Assembly (NCBI GenBank): GCA_036873135.1 | Contig: JAPTYO010000001.1 | Span: forward strand, 25,349,774 to 25,413,773 | Length of the DNA stretch: 64,000 bases | Reading direction: 5' to 3' | From: Clarkia xantiana subsp. parviflora | Taxonomy: Eukaryota; Streptophyta; Magnoliopsida; Myrtales; Onagraceae | Shown here: positions 1 through 11,051 of the stretch, piece by piece | How the letters are laid out: every line of letters begins with the position of its first letter | Position numbering within the stretch: position 1 is the first letter of the stretch | Made by a program: the position numbers and the translations under genes | Notes under the pieces: model-generated | What the model was told of the DNA's origin: nothing | The model's input: only the letters and a program-made list of their open reading frames with translations | Databases searched by the model: none

Positions 1-975
1 TAGTGTGATTTCTTGGGCTTGTCAACGAATTGACTAAGTCTTTGAACTGAGAAGCTAAATTCTGGGCGTGTCATGGTGAGGTATAGTAGCTTCCCAATCA
101 GTCTTCTATAGGAAGTTGCATCCTCCAAAGGAAAGTCATCAGTGTTTGACTTGGTTGCCTCATCATAATCACAAGTTGTGAGTTTGACATTGAATTCCAT
201 TGGAGTTTCACATGGCCTAGCAGCCCCTAGGCCAGCATCTTCAATGAGTTCCATTGCATACTTCCTTTGGTTGATCACAAGCCCCTGATTTGATCTTGCA
301 ATTTCCAGCCCCAAAAAGTATCTCAAGTCCCTCAAGTCTTTCAATTTGAAGTGTTGTTGAAGGAGACACTTCAATTGAGTAATCATCTTGGCATTGAAAC
401 CTGTAATGAGAAAGTCATCAAACATAGATAAGCAAGAATACTTTGTCATCCCCCTGAATCTTGCTAAACAAGGAATGATCAGATGCACATTGCTTGTATC
501 CATTCTTTATCAAAGTTTGGGTGAGCTTGATATTCCATTGTCTTGATGCTTGCTTGAGGCCATAAAGAGATTTGACAAGTTTGCACACACGTCTAGGGGC
601 ATCATCAAGAGGCTTGTATGGATCAAAACCTTGTGGGATGTCCATGTACACTTCTTCATTTAGATCACCTTGAATAAATGCATTGTTTACATCCATGTGG
701 AAAAATCCCCAAGATTTGGCTGCAGCTAAGGCTAGAACAATCCTCACTGTGTCTATCTTGACCACTGGTGAGAATGTTTCATTGAAATCAGTCCCTTCAA
801 TTTGAGTGAATCCCTTTGCAACTAACCTTGCTTTGTATCTTTCAATGGATCCATCAGAGTTGTACTTGACTTTAAAAACCCATTTGCAACCAACTGTGGA
901 TTTGCCATATGAGAGCTCCACCAACTCCCAAGTCTTGTTATTTTGGAGAGCTTGAATCTCCTCCTTCATAGCCAA
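1..975 (-). pseudogene. Element A reverse transcriptase (partial, frameshifted)
   Basis: Copia RT (RVT_2 type) that would copy element RNA into cDNA inside Gag particles. The frame 975-418 carries the hallmarks KARLVAKGFTQ, FSPVVK, HMDVNNAFIQGDL and SLYGLKQASRQW. It stops exactly inside the catalytic YVDD box: after Tyr-Val one extra T shifts the frame and gives two stops, and the DD reading resumes in another frame. Downstream RT sequence (KLKDLRDLRYFLGLEIARS, and LIGKLLYL near base 110) is recognisable to base 1 in that shifted frame. A second frameshift near 970-1010 separates RT from the integrase-side frame. The enzyme is inactive. Confidence 0.9.
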
Positions 976-1766
976 AACCCAATTAGGACCTTCACTGCTT
1001 GTTTGTAAGTGTTTGGCTCCTTGACCTTGTTAATAGCAGTCAAGAAGCATTTGTATTGAGGACCCAAATTTTCGTAAGAGACGTAATGTTCCATTCCAAA
1101 AGCAACATTTGAATTTGCACAGTTTTGAAGTTGTGCAATTCTAGCACTCCTCCTTAAGGGAACTGGTTGTGGTGGATCTTCAATAAGGGGTTGAGGTATT
1201 GGAACCTCAACAATAGGAGGTGGTGCCATTAATGGAGTGTCATCAATTGGGGGAAGAACCTCCTCATAGTTGTTTGAACTCTCAGTTGAGAACTCACCAA
1301 GTGGTTGCTTGTCTCCTAAGCAAGATGGAATTAAGGCCTTCAAATCAGCTTTGGTAATGCTGAATGGAAAAATATCCTCATGGAAGACAACATCACGAGT
1401 CACATGAAAAACTGAATTGGAAATGTTCATCACAATATACCCCTTTTGAGAGGTTGAGTACCCCATAAGTATAGCTGGTTCAGCCCTTGGAGTGAACTTG
1501 TCATGATTATTCAGTTTGGTTGCAAAACATAAGCAACCAATGATCCTCAAATGATTGAGGGATGGTACCTGACCATATAACACATCTATGGGTGATTTGA
1601 ACCCCAAAACAGAAGATGGTAGACGATTGAGGAGATAACAAGCATTGAGTATGAAATAACCCCAATATCTAAGGGGCATAGAGGCTTGGAACCGTATGGC
1701 TCTTGCAATGTTGAGAATGTCCCTATGCTTGCGTTCAACTCGTCCATTTTGCTTAGGAGTATGCAC
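966..1766 (-). pseudogene. Element A integrase C-terminal half and hinge
   Basis: Continues the integrase of 1586-2623 after a frameshift. It begins with HTPKQNGRVERKH, which carries the catalytic Glu of the D,D(35)E triad. The C-terminal Copia signature YWGYFILNACYLLNRLPS follows, then GYSTSQKGY and RDVVFHEDIFPF, then a proline-rich hinge towards RT. The first two Asp residues are in the other fragment, so no single frame encodes a complete catalytic core. The frame ends near 966 where RT continues in a different frame. Confidence 0.88.
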
Positions 1767-2623
1767 ACAACTTGTTTGATGTTGTATACCAAATTGGTGA
1801 GCAAATCTTTACACACTGAATTGATAAACTCAGTGCCATTGTCACTCCTTGAGGTCTTCGCCATCGTTGCAAACTGAGTCTTAACCATGATCAAGAAGTT
1901 CTTGATATGCAAGAAGGTATCACTCTTGTGCTTCATCAAATAGACCCAAGTTGCTCTTGAATGATCATCTACCACAGTCAAGAAATATTGATAGTTCTTG
2001 AATGTAGGAACCTTATAGGGACCCCATAAATCCATGTGTACCAAATCAAATGGTCTAGATGCAATTGAATCACTTAGGGGAAAAGATAATCTAGTTTGCT
2101 TTGCAAGGGGGCAAACTGTGCATTGTTCAATACATCCAATAGACTTATTCAGATTCAAAACACCCAACTTATTCAAATAAGTTTCGGATACATGACCTAA
2201 TCTCTTGTGCCATTTCCAAACTTCATCTTTATTCCCAATGCAAGGAGCAGCCACCATGCTTGGTCTTGTGGGAAACACATCCTTCAAGATGTACAATCCT
2301 CTACTCCATTCCCCAATCACCATACTCTTCTCACCTTGGCCCTGAATTAACACATCATCACTTGTAAATACCACTTTGCAATTCAGTTGGCTTGGCAGCC
2401 TAGAGACTGAAATCAAATTGAACTTGAAATCAGGAACCAAAAGAATGTTGGTCAATGTGAATCCTCTTGAAAAGGAACAAGAACCAACATGTGTCACTCT
2501 ACACTTGTGACCATTTGGAAGGTGGACAAATTGTTGATTAGAATCACATTTCTTCAAGTCATGTAACCAATGCATTTGATGTGTAATATGGTTAGCTGCC
2601 CCTGAATCAACTATCCAATGCAT
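1586..2623 (-). pseudogene. Element A protease, GAG-pre-integrase and integrase core
   Basis: Aspartic protease and the N-terminal part of integrase from a Copia polyprotein. Residues 1-100 hold the protease with WIVDSGAANHIT (catalytic D-S-G). Around residues 133-180 the pre-integrase zinc region reads WHKRLGHV...CTVCPLAKQ (HHCC). The integrase core follows with MDLWGP and RSDNGTEF, which hold the two catalytic Asp. The end of this frame (after about 1790) is a read-through of the wrong frame and overlaps the true continuation on 966-1766. It is preceded by an in-frame TAA at 2633-2635 that separates it from gag. Confidence 0.9.
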
Positions 2624-2632
2624 AGAATTAGT

Positions 2633-3740
2633 TTACATACCTGCCATATTAGCATGCACTTGATCACCATCCTCAAAACTCAAGGGCATGTGATCAAAGT
2701 GGTCATCTTGGGCAGCCACATGTTGAATCCTCTTCTCAGCTATGCCATGAACAATTCTCTTGTCCCCAGCTGCTACATGCTCAACCACACTTGAATTGGT
2801 ACCATCATCAAAAGAAGCATTGGCTGAATTCCAATTCCTCTTTGCAGCTTGAGCAGCTTGAACTCCTTGTGGACCACCATGCTTGGCATAGCAATGATCA
2901 GCCTTGTGGACCCTTTTCCACAAAATTGCAAGTCCAATTGGAGTTCCAATTGCTAGGACCCCTGTTTGGACCACCATTGCCTTTTTTATTGTTGTTTGAA
3001 CCCCTTTGAGCATAGGAGTTGTTGGGCTGATTCCTCCTTGTGTAGAGATCAGTTGCTTCTCCAAGATCACCAATAGAACCAGAGATGGACCTTTGGCTTT
3101 CTTCTTGAACAAGAACTGAGAATGCAACAATCAGGGAAGGCAAAGGTTGTCTCATTAATAAACTGCTTCTCACATGAGCATATGAATCATTCAAACCCAA
3201 TAAGAAGGCCATCAACTTCTGCTTTTCCTTGTATCCATTCACAATAGCAATGTCATTTGCACATTCAAGGTGCAAGTCATCAATAGAGGCTAAGGAATCC
3301 CACAGCTGTTTCATTTTAGCAAAATATTCATTAATGGACAACACACCTTGTGAAGTTTGATAAATCTCCCTAGTCAATTGGAAGATTTGTGTGCCATCCA
3401 CTTTGTCAAACATTTCAGTCAAATCATTCCAAATTGAGAGAGCAGAAGGGTTGTAGACCAAACCACCCATCAAATCCTTGGCAACCGTGTTTCTAAGCCA
3501 TGCTTTGACAATGGCATCAGCTCTGTCCCATTTGAGTCTGTGATTGATTGGCACACTCATCCTTGTAAAGGTCCCATCAATGAATCCAATATTGTTTTTC
3601 ACCAACAATCCCTCCTTAATAGATGTGCTCCACGCATGGTAATTAGAAGAACCTTGCAATTGGAATGGAATGAGCATATGCCCTGTTGTGTCTGATGGGT
3701 GTATGTAGAGGGGATCATCAACACCAATGTCTTGAGCCAT
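2633..3740 (-). pseudogene. Element A gag with split zinc knuckle
   Basis: Capsid-type Gag that would package the element RNA. The frame starts at ATG 3740 (MAQDIGVDDPLYIHPSD) and runs to 2898. It matches plant Copia Gag: an N-terminal Retrotran_gag_3-like region (FQLQGSSNYHAWSTSIKEGL), then a UBN2-like middle (SIWNDLTEMFDKVDGTQIFQ). The C2HC zinc knuckle is divided between frames: Cys-x-Phe lies in one and HKADHCYAKHGG in the other (about 2880-2950), so a frameshift near 2940 breaks it. The second frame (3130-2633) ends in TAA just before protease. The start is supported by the preceding leader and primer site. Confidence 0.88.
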
Positions 3741-4487
3741 CTTGAATTAATAAGGTCACAAGGTAACTTGTACTCCAAGAAATAGTCCAAAAGTCACGAA
3801 TTTGTTCAGCAAATAACCAAGCAAGGTCACCAAATAACTTCCACAACAAGAAACAGCCAGATATCCCTCAAATATGCTCAGCAAAACTGAATTCCAAACA
3901 GCTGTAGTGAGACAAAACTAGTACACAATCAAGTTGTCAATAGGACAAAACTGGCCAGCTTGCAAAACAACAACCAAATCTGTCCAGAAATCAAGAGCCA
4001 ATCCGAAATAGCCACCAAATAATCAATCCCAATGATGGATGAATCAGAATTCCACAACTCCAATGTAACCAAATCCGAAATTCCAAACAGATCAAAGACC
4101 ACCAAGCTCAAGAACAAAACATGAACTTCAACAATGGCCAAGAACAGCTATGGCACAAACCCAGAATTCCTCAAGCTTGAACTCAAGAAATCCAACAAAA
4201 CCAGCCACGAAAATGACAATCCACAGCTCAATACAACCAAGAACTAAGCAATAGCAACCCAGTCCAAACACAAGTCTAGACCCTAGCTTCAAATCAGCTG
4301 AACTTGAAGTAGATCTAGGAAGAGAACTTACACAAAGCCATTCTTGAGCAAGAAATGACACAAACCAACATAAATGAGTAATCAAAAGAGCACCCAAACT
4401 CGAATCCAAAGCACCCAAGCTGAATCCAAGAAGAAACTTGAAGAAATTCAAGGATTCTTCATGGCCAAGGCAGGGCCTCCATCCTTA
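3741..4487 (-). other. Element A 5' leader between primer site and gag
   Basis: About 750 bases between the primer site and the gag ATG of element A. It is AC-rich on the plus strand. The open stretches at 3929-4141 and 4128-4451 show no domain I recognise and no conserved motif. I read it as the untranslated leader and see no gene. Confidence 0.6.
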
Positions 4488-4499
4488 GCTCTGATACCA
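4488..4499 (-). other. Element A primer binding site (tRNA-iMet type)
   Basis: The minus strand reads TGGTATCAGAGC, the usual complement of the 3' end of plant initiator tRNA-Met. It lies six bases inside the LTR end at 4506, where minus-strand cDNA synthesis would start. Confidence 0.9.
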
Positions 4500-4505
4500 T
4501 ATAAA

Positions 4506-4664
4506 TGGAAAATAGATTCATTGATTACTAGGGTTACAAGATACTAAGCACACTCTATATATAGACAAACTAGGGTGCAGGAAACTAATGATACAATAAG
4601 ACAAGGGCAGGTGCACATGCACCATGTGAGCATGCTTGGCATCACTTAGGCACCAAGATTTACA
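4506..4664 (-). repeat. Element A 5' LTR (159 bp)
   Basis: On the minus strand it begins TGTAAATCTTGG and ends TTTTCCA, giving the TG...CA ends of an LTR. A TATA box (TCTATATATAGA, 4554-4565) lies in the expected place for transcription towards gag. The partner LTR is outside the window, so the outer end is inferred from the TG and from the point where element B sequence begins. Confidence 0.78.
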
Positions 4665-5245
4665 CCATACTCCTATAGTTCCAAACCCATGGGTATGGAT
4701 TTTCTTTTCAGATCGTTCCCTTTTGAGGGACCGTTAAATTGATAAGAAAATCGTGCTTCGAATCGAGCAACAATTACTTCATTCAATAACTCTGAATCTC
4801 GAAATAACCAAAATTTTAATAACTCAAACGAATAATGAACGATAAATGACAATGGTATGGTTCTTGATCTGAAGGCCAGACTTGTCGCACACATAGTCGA
4901 GAACTTTGAGTCATGGTGGACATTACACCTGAGTAAATTCACAAGTGAATCACATCAAATGATTTGTGTCTGTATAAAACATTTTCCAGCTTTATACTCA
5001 TGACATACGAGGCGTACTTTGGACGCACTTTATCAATGGGGTTTAACCCATCGGATTATCGTCTAGGATCTTATTCGGTCCAGTTCTCTTCATGATATGC
5101 AGATCATGGTTGGCTTCTTTCGAACCACTATAGTGAGCAGAGAAGGTTGTCCCTTTACTGCTGTGATTACTGTACTTGACTAGATTCATGGTAAGTGAGT
5201 CTCGTCAACATCATACAACCATATACATCTTTTCCATGTTAACCT
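4665..5245 (-). mobile_element. Element B interior fragment (post-gag region), between A and C
   Basis: This stretch aligns, in the same orientation, with the post-gag part of element D (about 23870-24440). Shared stretches include AACGATAAATGA, ATATACATCTTTT and AACGTT/TTAAATTGATAAG. It is the continuation of the B pieces at 61395 onwards, separated by the insertion of C. The last five bases (aacct, 5241-5245) are the left TSD of C. I find no intact reading frame; the open stretch at 4673-4942 is an accident of the degenerate sequence. Confidence 0.8.
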
Positions 5246-5829
5246 TGTAAGCATATGGTGATGGGCGCCGTAATTGGTAGCCCATAATATGTATAGTTTA
5301 CCTAAGAAATTAGGTACATGTCACATTAGGGTAATTGGGCTAGACCCAAATCGCAATTGACATGAGAGGCTCCAAATTGGGCCTCCCTATGCAAAGTGGC
5401 CAGACGAATTATGAAGTGGACAAAATGGACTTTTGTCCACTTTGCTCCTCCTATAAGTACATGGTGTTAGGGGATCTTTAGGGTTAATCACTATCACCTC
5501 ATTAGAGTGTTTTAGAGAGAAAAACCCTCTACCCCACATATAGGTGTTTCGGCCGAACCACTCCCACAAAAGGGTGTGCAAATTTGCTTTCTAGCAGATA
5601 CTCCAGAGATCTGTCCCCTTGCCAAGAATCGATCAGAGGCTTTGCTGTGGATAACATACCACGTAGGATCTCTACGGGTGCCGACCGGAGGATCTTGAAC
5701 TCCCTGCAGGAAGGATCTTGGGACTACAGACATTGTTTGAGGTATGTGCAAATCTTCCGCTGCGTATTTTCGATTACTAGCATGTACTACGATTTAATGT
5801 CTGTAGTGATTACTCCCCGTAATCTAACA
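5246..5829 (+). repeat. Element C 5' LTR (584 bp)
   Basis: It begins TGTAAGCATATGGTGATGGG and ends CCCGTAATCTAACA, directly followed by g and the primer site. It contains a TATA-like box (TATAAGTA, 5452-5459), a 12-bp stem inverted repeat just upstream (5414-5442) and the palindrome TTCGGCCGAA (5548-5557). C and E share this LTR subtype, while D and H have another (TGTTAGCATATGGTGACGTGG). Confidence 0.93.
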
Positions 5830-5830
5830 G

Positions 5831-5842
5831 TGGTATCAGAGC
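5831..5842 (+). other. Element C primer binding site
   Basis: TGGTATCAGAGC, complementary to the 3' end of initiator tRNA-Met, one base after the LTR end. Confidence 0.92.
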
Positions 5843-7916
5843 TTGTGTTAGGAGTTCATGATTTTGATAAATTGGTGTTCTTGAAAGTTTTAAAATTTCC
5901 GGACCGAAATTTAAAAAAGAAGGATTTTAAAATTTCGAATTTTTATGTTTATGGTGGTCCGAAATTTTCATGATATTCTTGGTTAATTAGATTTTTATGA
6001 TCTTCAAGAAAATGATGATATTTATCAAAATCAAACATTGGATTGTAGATTTTATTAAAATTTGATCTTAAAAGTTGACCACTAGTTCCCAATTACTTGT
6101 TTGTGCCGAAAATTTTAAGTAAATTTTTTTAATTTCTTGGTCTCCGAGCAACAAAATTTCGGCCAAAACTATCAATAATATTGTTTACCATATTTTAATT
6201 TTAAATTAGGTAACAATATATCTATAACTGGGAATATTAGGATAGATTCACATTAATATATAGAAATATATATAACTATCAATATATCTAAATATTTAAA
6301 TAGGTTAAAGATATTGTTGATAGATTTTAGTTACCTAAAAGATTGAGAAAATATATTGTCAGTATATTTGTTTCCCTATTTAAGATATTGACAATAAATA
6401 AAATATATATTTATATGTACGTGTCGAATTTTATATATATATATATATATTGTTGATTGATTTAATCTTAAAGATATTAGAAATAAATAAATAAATAAAT
6501 AAATATATATATATATTTATTTATTTATTTAATATTGGATATTATTTTATATAGTTAATGTTACTTGGTGATTAAGTTAAATATTTTTTAACTTTAAAAC
6601 CCTACTTGAGCCACAAGAAAACATTTCGGCCCAACCTTTTATATTTTAATTATTGGGCCGGTCCAATATGTCAAACCGGGACGAATTTAAATCGAACCGG
6701 GTTTTCTCAATCGGTTCGACCTAATCGGGTCGAACCGGGGTAACTTAGTGGATCTAACCAAACCGGTTTTGTGTGTTGAACCGAACCGAACCCTATTTTA
6801 TTGGACCGGTTCAAACCAAACCAAATTTTAAATTAAAACCGGACCGAACCGGATTTTTATTTTCGGACCGAACCAAATCGGTTTAAACCAAACCAGAATT
6901 TTTTGGACCAAATCGGACTGAAAATTGACTAAACCGAACCATATTTTCAAAAACAAATTCAATTCAATTAAAATAGGGAGGTCAAGTTTTAAAATCCAAA
7001 TGTTTCGAACCTTAAAAGGCCTAAATAGTGCTCAAGGTTTGCTAACCTTTATGCCTTGTTCGATTATGGGGATGGATCTCGGAGATAATGTTTTTTGGAC
7101 TGGTATAATTAGTGGGCTGAATTGCAATTGTTTATTATTCAATATATATTTATGCATGATTAGAAATGTTGTCTTGACTGAGTCAAACAAGCTGGATATT
7201 CCATATTGTGGGCTGAGCCCTGGTTAAATATATGAAATGCGCACTACGCTAGACAAGCTGTAATGGTTGAAAATGCCTAGGATTCATGTCTAGAATGTTG
7301 CATGATTGAATATAAACATGAATTGAAAATCAGCATTTAATGTTTAAAATTATTTTAAATCGAAAACCAGTCACCAATTATGTATGATTGTTGTGGAATT
7401 TTCATGTTTGACACGTATGCTAGAATGTTGAGGATGTAGTTGCATTTAATAATTTACATGGAAGTAGAATTATGAATGCAAGCATGAGTTCCTCAGAACA
7501 TTAGACGCATGACACATAAGCATGAATGTGGTTTGTATGATGAATGTTACTGGCATATGATAATTTGCATGGATAAGTAGAATTATATATGCATGAGTGA
7601 ATTCATCGGAATATTTTTCCAAAATAAAAAAAGGGCCTTGGGAAAGCCAAGATCGGGTATGCTTGTTTTAAAATTCTCGTTCCGGTAATTTGCGATTAAA
7701 ACCGTTTTAAAAGACTGATCTATTGGATTGAAAACGACAGTAATGTGAACTTTTTCACAGCCATCTTCCATTGGTTTACTGGTGGTCGGTTGGTTTAGAT
7801 GACTAGAGAATCATTATTTGTAGGATTCAATCTTAATAGATATCTGATGTATGCAATTCTATCTCAAAAGGTTATTGTCTCCCTGATTTTGCTTGATTAT
7901 CAAAGTGTTAGTTTTC
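5843..7916 (+). other. Element C leader (about 2.1 kb, non-coding)
   Basis: Long untranslated leader with the order seen in all family copies. First comes an AT-rich stretch with a (TA)n tract (6431-6450) and TAAA/TTTA repeats to about 6530. A tract rich in AACCGG/ACCGAACC words follows (about 6650-6920). Near the gag start lies a conserved block with a small hairpin CTTGG-GAAAG-CCAAG (7637-7651) and AAATTCTCGTTCCGGTAATTT (split inverted repeat, 7671-7691). The ORF at 6925-7227 has no counterpart in other copies. No gene is seen. Confidence 0.75.
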
Positions 7917-7988
7917 ATGGATGGATGTTCGCTTCTACAAGCCTCGCAATCTGGATGGCATGGATTGGGATGCATGGAGTGAGTATGT
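7917..7988 (+). pseudogene. Element C gag, N-terminal fragment
   Basis: Starts at ATG 7917, the position equivalent to the gag ATG of H (37798). After a short out-of-frame start it reads DVRFYKPRNLDGMDWDAWSE, which is the Copia Gag N-terminus with the NLDGMxYDAW motif. Compared with H, the first codons lack two bases, so the ATG is out of frame with the rest. The gene is then cut at 7988 by insertion of D; its last five bases tatgt are the TSD. Confidence 0.82.
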
Positions 7989-8552
7989 TGTTGGATTACT
8001 AGGACGTAATACTACGGAATGCTAAACGTGTACTAACAAGATATCTACTCTACGCAGCGGAATTAGTACACATACCTTTTAGCTTTCCTGCCTAAGAACG
8101 ATGTGGATGGAGTTCTGATCCTTCGGTCGGAACCACGTGCAAGTTCTTCGTCAGAAGAAGTCTCACACGATGTAGCTCCACAACAAGACCTCTGGTCGAT
8201 TCTTCAACGGAGATGGAACCTCGGACTTGATATTGATGGTGCCGAATTTTAGACTAGGGTGACAAGTTTTATCAATGGAGATCCTTGTTCTTAATTGTGT
8301 GCTTAAACCCTTAGGAGTCACCCCTATATATAGTATTGGGTGGAGTTGCCAAAAGGCAACTCCACCCTATGTGGTACTAGGGTTTCGGCCGAACCATGTA
8401 ATAGGGGGGGGGGAGGCCCATTTTGGGCCTCCCTTGTCAATTACTAATTGGATTTGGCCCAATTAGCCCAGATTGACAATTACCTAATTAACTTAGGTAA
8501 TTCCCTTAATTAACGGGCTCCTATTACGGCACCACGTCACCATATGCTAACA
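7989..8552 (-). repeat. Element D 3' LTR (564 bp)
   Basis: On the minus strand it begins TGTTAGCATATGGTGACGTG and ends GTCCTAGTAATCCAACA. It holds a TATA box (TATATATA, 8325-8332) with a 13-bp perfect inverted repeat next to it (8338-8367, 4-base loop), plus TTCGGCCGAA (8384-8393). A run of ten G at about 8403 is a length polymorphism. The purine-rich tract GAGTGGGAGC abuts it at 8553 on the minus strand. Confidence 0.92.
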
Positions 8553-9675
8553 GCTCCCACTCGCCAGAATGGGAGGGTGCTCGTTAATCTATACGATTAC
8601 GCAATGGTATCAACATCTCAGTCTTCAGTCTTCGTCTCCGTCTCCGAATAGTTCATACGAGGCTTGCCGAGCGACCGGCAGATACGAAGGGCATCGTGCT
8701 ACACATCTGTTAGGAGTATTGTAGCGCCCGCAGAACGTTGATTCCCTTGCATGAACCAAACCTGTTTGAAATAAAACTATGTACCGCACTGTATCATTGG
8801 TCAACTGTTAATTCTCCAATTCCCTAGTTTTCCACAAATGAATACTTCTCCAGGGCATCCGTACAAGTGTTACAAACTTCATCTAATATCTGGTTGGCGG
8901 CAACCTAGTGAAGACGAGAGTCGGTGAATTAAAGGTGAACTTGACCATCCCCATTGCTTATACCCTTGGTCTGACTCAACCGGTTTCCAAGACGTGGTCA
9001 CTTGGTTGTCACTACGCTCGTACGCCGGGAAGCGAGCATTGAGCCATACCTTAGGTATAAGTTCTGAGTCCGTGAGGATACTTTGGATGCCTCTTCATAA
9101 GACATCCGGGATCAATCACACGCTCAAGGGGAAGAAGTATGCGCCATTTGAATCACAAGGATTCTAGCTAGCACAACCGAGCATGACCCCGTGGTCGTAC
9201 ATGGCACGCGAAGTATGAAGCACGCGTCGATAGCACACCTGGTTAAGCCAGGGATGGGATATGTCAATAATGTTATCGCAGAGTCTCTCATCTGACCTTG
9301 AATGTGATATAGTGATTGACAAAGTCCAACTCGGCGATTTACAAAATGAAGATTAAGTCATGTTGTTAAGCGTGACAATGTTATCGTTTTGCTTAATCAG
9401 GTTTACTCCCCTGATTCTTAGCCAATCTTGTTATGGTAGAGGACCCTCTCTCCTTACAAGATGACCGTGCCTGTGTGACGAGGCAAGGTTCACATTAGAC
9501 ATAATTTTGGTGGAAGAATTTTACTTCTTCCTACGACTTAGTTTATAGACCGTAAAATCCGATGTTGTTAATCATTATGACGTCGATAAATCATAAACTC
9601 AAATTGCAATTCTTTTATTTAATTGAAAGATAATTTCAAATGTCAAAATGTTATCAATTTTACAAGCCACACAGT
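8553..9675 (-). other. Element D 3' noncoding region and polypurine tract
   Basis: About 1.1 kb between RNase H and the 3' LTR, homologous to the same interval in C, E and H. The LTR-proximal end reads GGCGAGTGGGAGC on the minus strand, the probable polypurine tract for plus-strand priming. It lies inside a short inverted repeat (CTCCCA...TGGGAG). No gene is supported. Confidence 0.7.
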
Positions 9676-10357
9676 TTAAGCCCTACGTAATCCAAGCATT
9701 TTTAGGTGCTTTTCAAAAATCTCCCTACGTAATGGCTTAGTTAAAGGGTCTGCGACCATATTGTCTGTAGGAAAGTATTCTAAAGCGATTATGTTGTCTT
9801 CCAGAACCGACCTAGCATAATTGTATTTCACATCAATGTGTTTAGTCCTACTATGGTACTTTGGATTCTTAACTGCCGCAATGGCCGCCTGACTGTCTGA
9901 GTGCACCTTCACAGGTTTACTCTTTTTTGTCGGTGCCAATTAATGCAGTAAGAAGCCTTTTCAGCCAGACCGCTTCTTGTGCGTTTTTGGAGAGGGCAAC
10001 AAATTCTGATTCCATAGTGGAAAGCGCGACACAAGATTGCTTCTTGCTTACCCATGATATGGCAGCATTAGCAAGGAGGAAAACTCCTCCTGTGGTGGAT
10101 TTACGATCATCCGGATCGCCACCGTGGTCGGCGTCACCATAATCGATCAATTCGAGCTGACTGCCCTCATAGCACAGAACGTAGTCGGCAGTACCTTTCA
10201 GATATCTGATAATTCGTTTTACGGCCTTTAGATGTTGATAACTAGGATCTGACTGGAATCTTGCTACTAGGCCCACAGCGTAACAGATGTCTGGTCGAGT
10301 ACATAGCATGGCGTACATTGGACTCCCTACCATGCTCAGATACTCTGCATTCTTCAT
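9676..10357 (-). pseudogene. Element D RNase H
   Basis: Copia RNase H domain that removes RNA from the RNA-DNA hybrid during reverse transcription. The frame 10357-9917 has CYEGSQLELIDYGDADHGGD (first catalytic Asp region) and [18 protein letters not shown] (catalytic Glu). The frame then shifts, and 9939-9676 carries [20 protein letters not shown], the [10 protein letters not shown] box and the family C-terminus (PLTKPLRREIFEKH...LGLRRA). The shift near 9917-9939 breaks the protein. It ends at the stop near 9676, the same place as in the other copies. Confidence 0.88.
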
Positions 10358-11051
10358 ATGTTCACGCTCCTACTGGTTTTTCGAGCCATCACACTTCGAT
10401 AGTGCGCACCCGAACACAACCGGCGTATCCACGGGTTTAGCATCCAGCATTCTGAATCTTTTCAACAGTTTGTTGATATATGATTCCTGAGATAGGCATA
10501 ATTTCCGGGTGGCACGATCTCGGGCAATTTTGATGCCTAAGATGTACTTGGCCTCTCCCATGTTTTTTCATCTCGAATGCTGATGCTAACCAGGACTTTG
10601 ATTTATTCATGAAACTCATATCGTTCGCAGCAATGAGTATATCATCCACATATAGTGTTATGATGACATACTTAGACCCGGAGGTCTTAGTGTATACGCA
10701 GGGATCTTCGTGAAGATTCACGAATCTGTATCCGACGATTTCCTCGTGGAATCTGCGATACCATTGCCGAGACGATTGTTTAAGGCCGTATATAGATCTT
10801 TGGAGTTTGCAAACTTTATCTTCTTTGCCAGGAGTAATGAAACCCTCCGGCTGCTCCATATAGATCTCTTCCTCCAGGTTTCCATGGAGGAATGCGGTCT
10901 TAACATCCATTTGATGTAGCTCTAGATCAAGACTAGCAACTAGGGCAAGGATGGCCCTTACTATGGTGTAACGCACAGTTGGTGAGTATGTTTCATCAAA
11001 GTCCACTCCGTGGATTTGGGTATATCCTTTCGCAATATTCGAGTTTTGCAT
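10358..11051 (-). pseudogene. Element D reverse transcriptase
   Basis: Copia RT of Tnt1/Tork type. The main frame (11051-10437) has AKGYTQIHGVDFDETYSPTV, HQMDVKTAFLHGNLEEEIYM, SIYGLKQSSRQW and an intact catalytic YVDD (10641-10652). A frameshift near 10560 moves the C-terminal part to another frame (MGEAKYILGIKIARDRATRK, 10561-10370). Sequence upstream of AKGYTQ is damaged (11052-11110). The product would be incomplete, although the catalytic box is preserved. Confidence 0.9.

Larger units (their letters stand above)
1..4664 (-). mobile_element. Element A: Ty1/Copia LTR retrotransposon, Ale-like, cut by the left window edge
   Basis: Read on the minus strand, the order is LTR (4664-4506), primer site, gag, zinc knuckle, protease, integrase, RT, which is the Copia order with integrase before RT. 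The 159-bp LTR and the gag type suggest the Ale lineage, an inference from family knowledge. RNase H and the 3' LTR lie beyond base 1. The element sits in element B; the TSD should be ccata (4665-4669), but its partner is outside the window. Gag, protease-integrase and RT are each broken by frameshifts or stops, so this copy is dead. Confidence 0.93.

Noticed and set aside
4488..4499. TGGTATCAGAGC sites as possible tRNA gene remnants
   Set aside because: Each lies one to six bases from an LTR end and has no cloverleaf around it; they are primer binding sites.
5387..5973. ORFs inside family LTRs (also 8275-8466, 27363-27572, 54666-55041, 60883-61409)
   Set aside because: LTR sequence; not conserved as protein, and they cross LTR boundaries.
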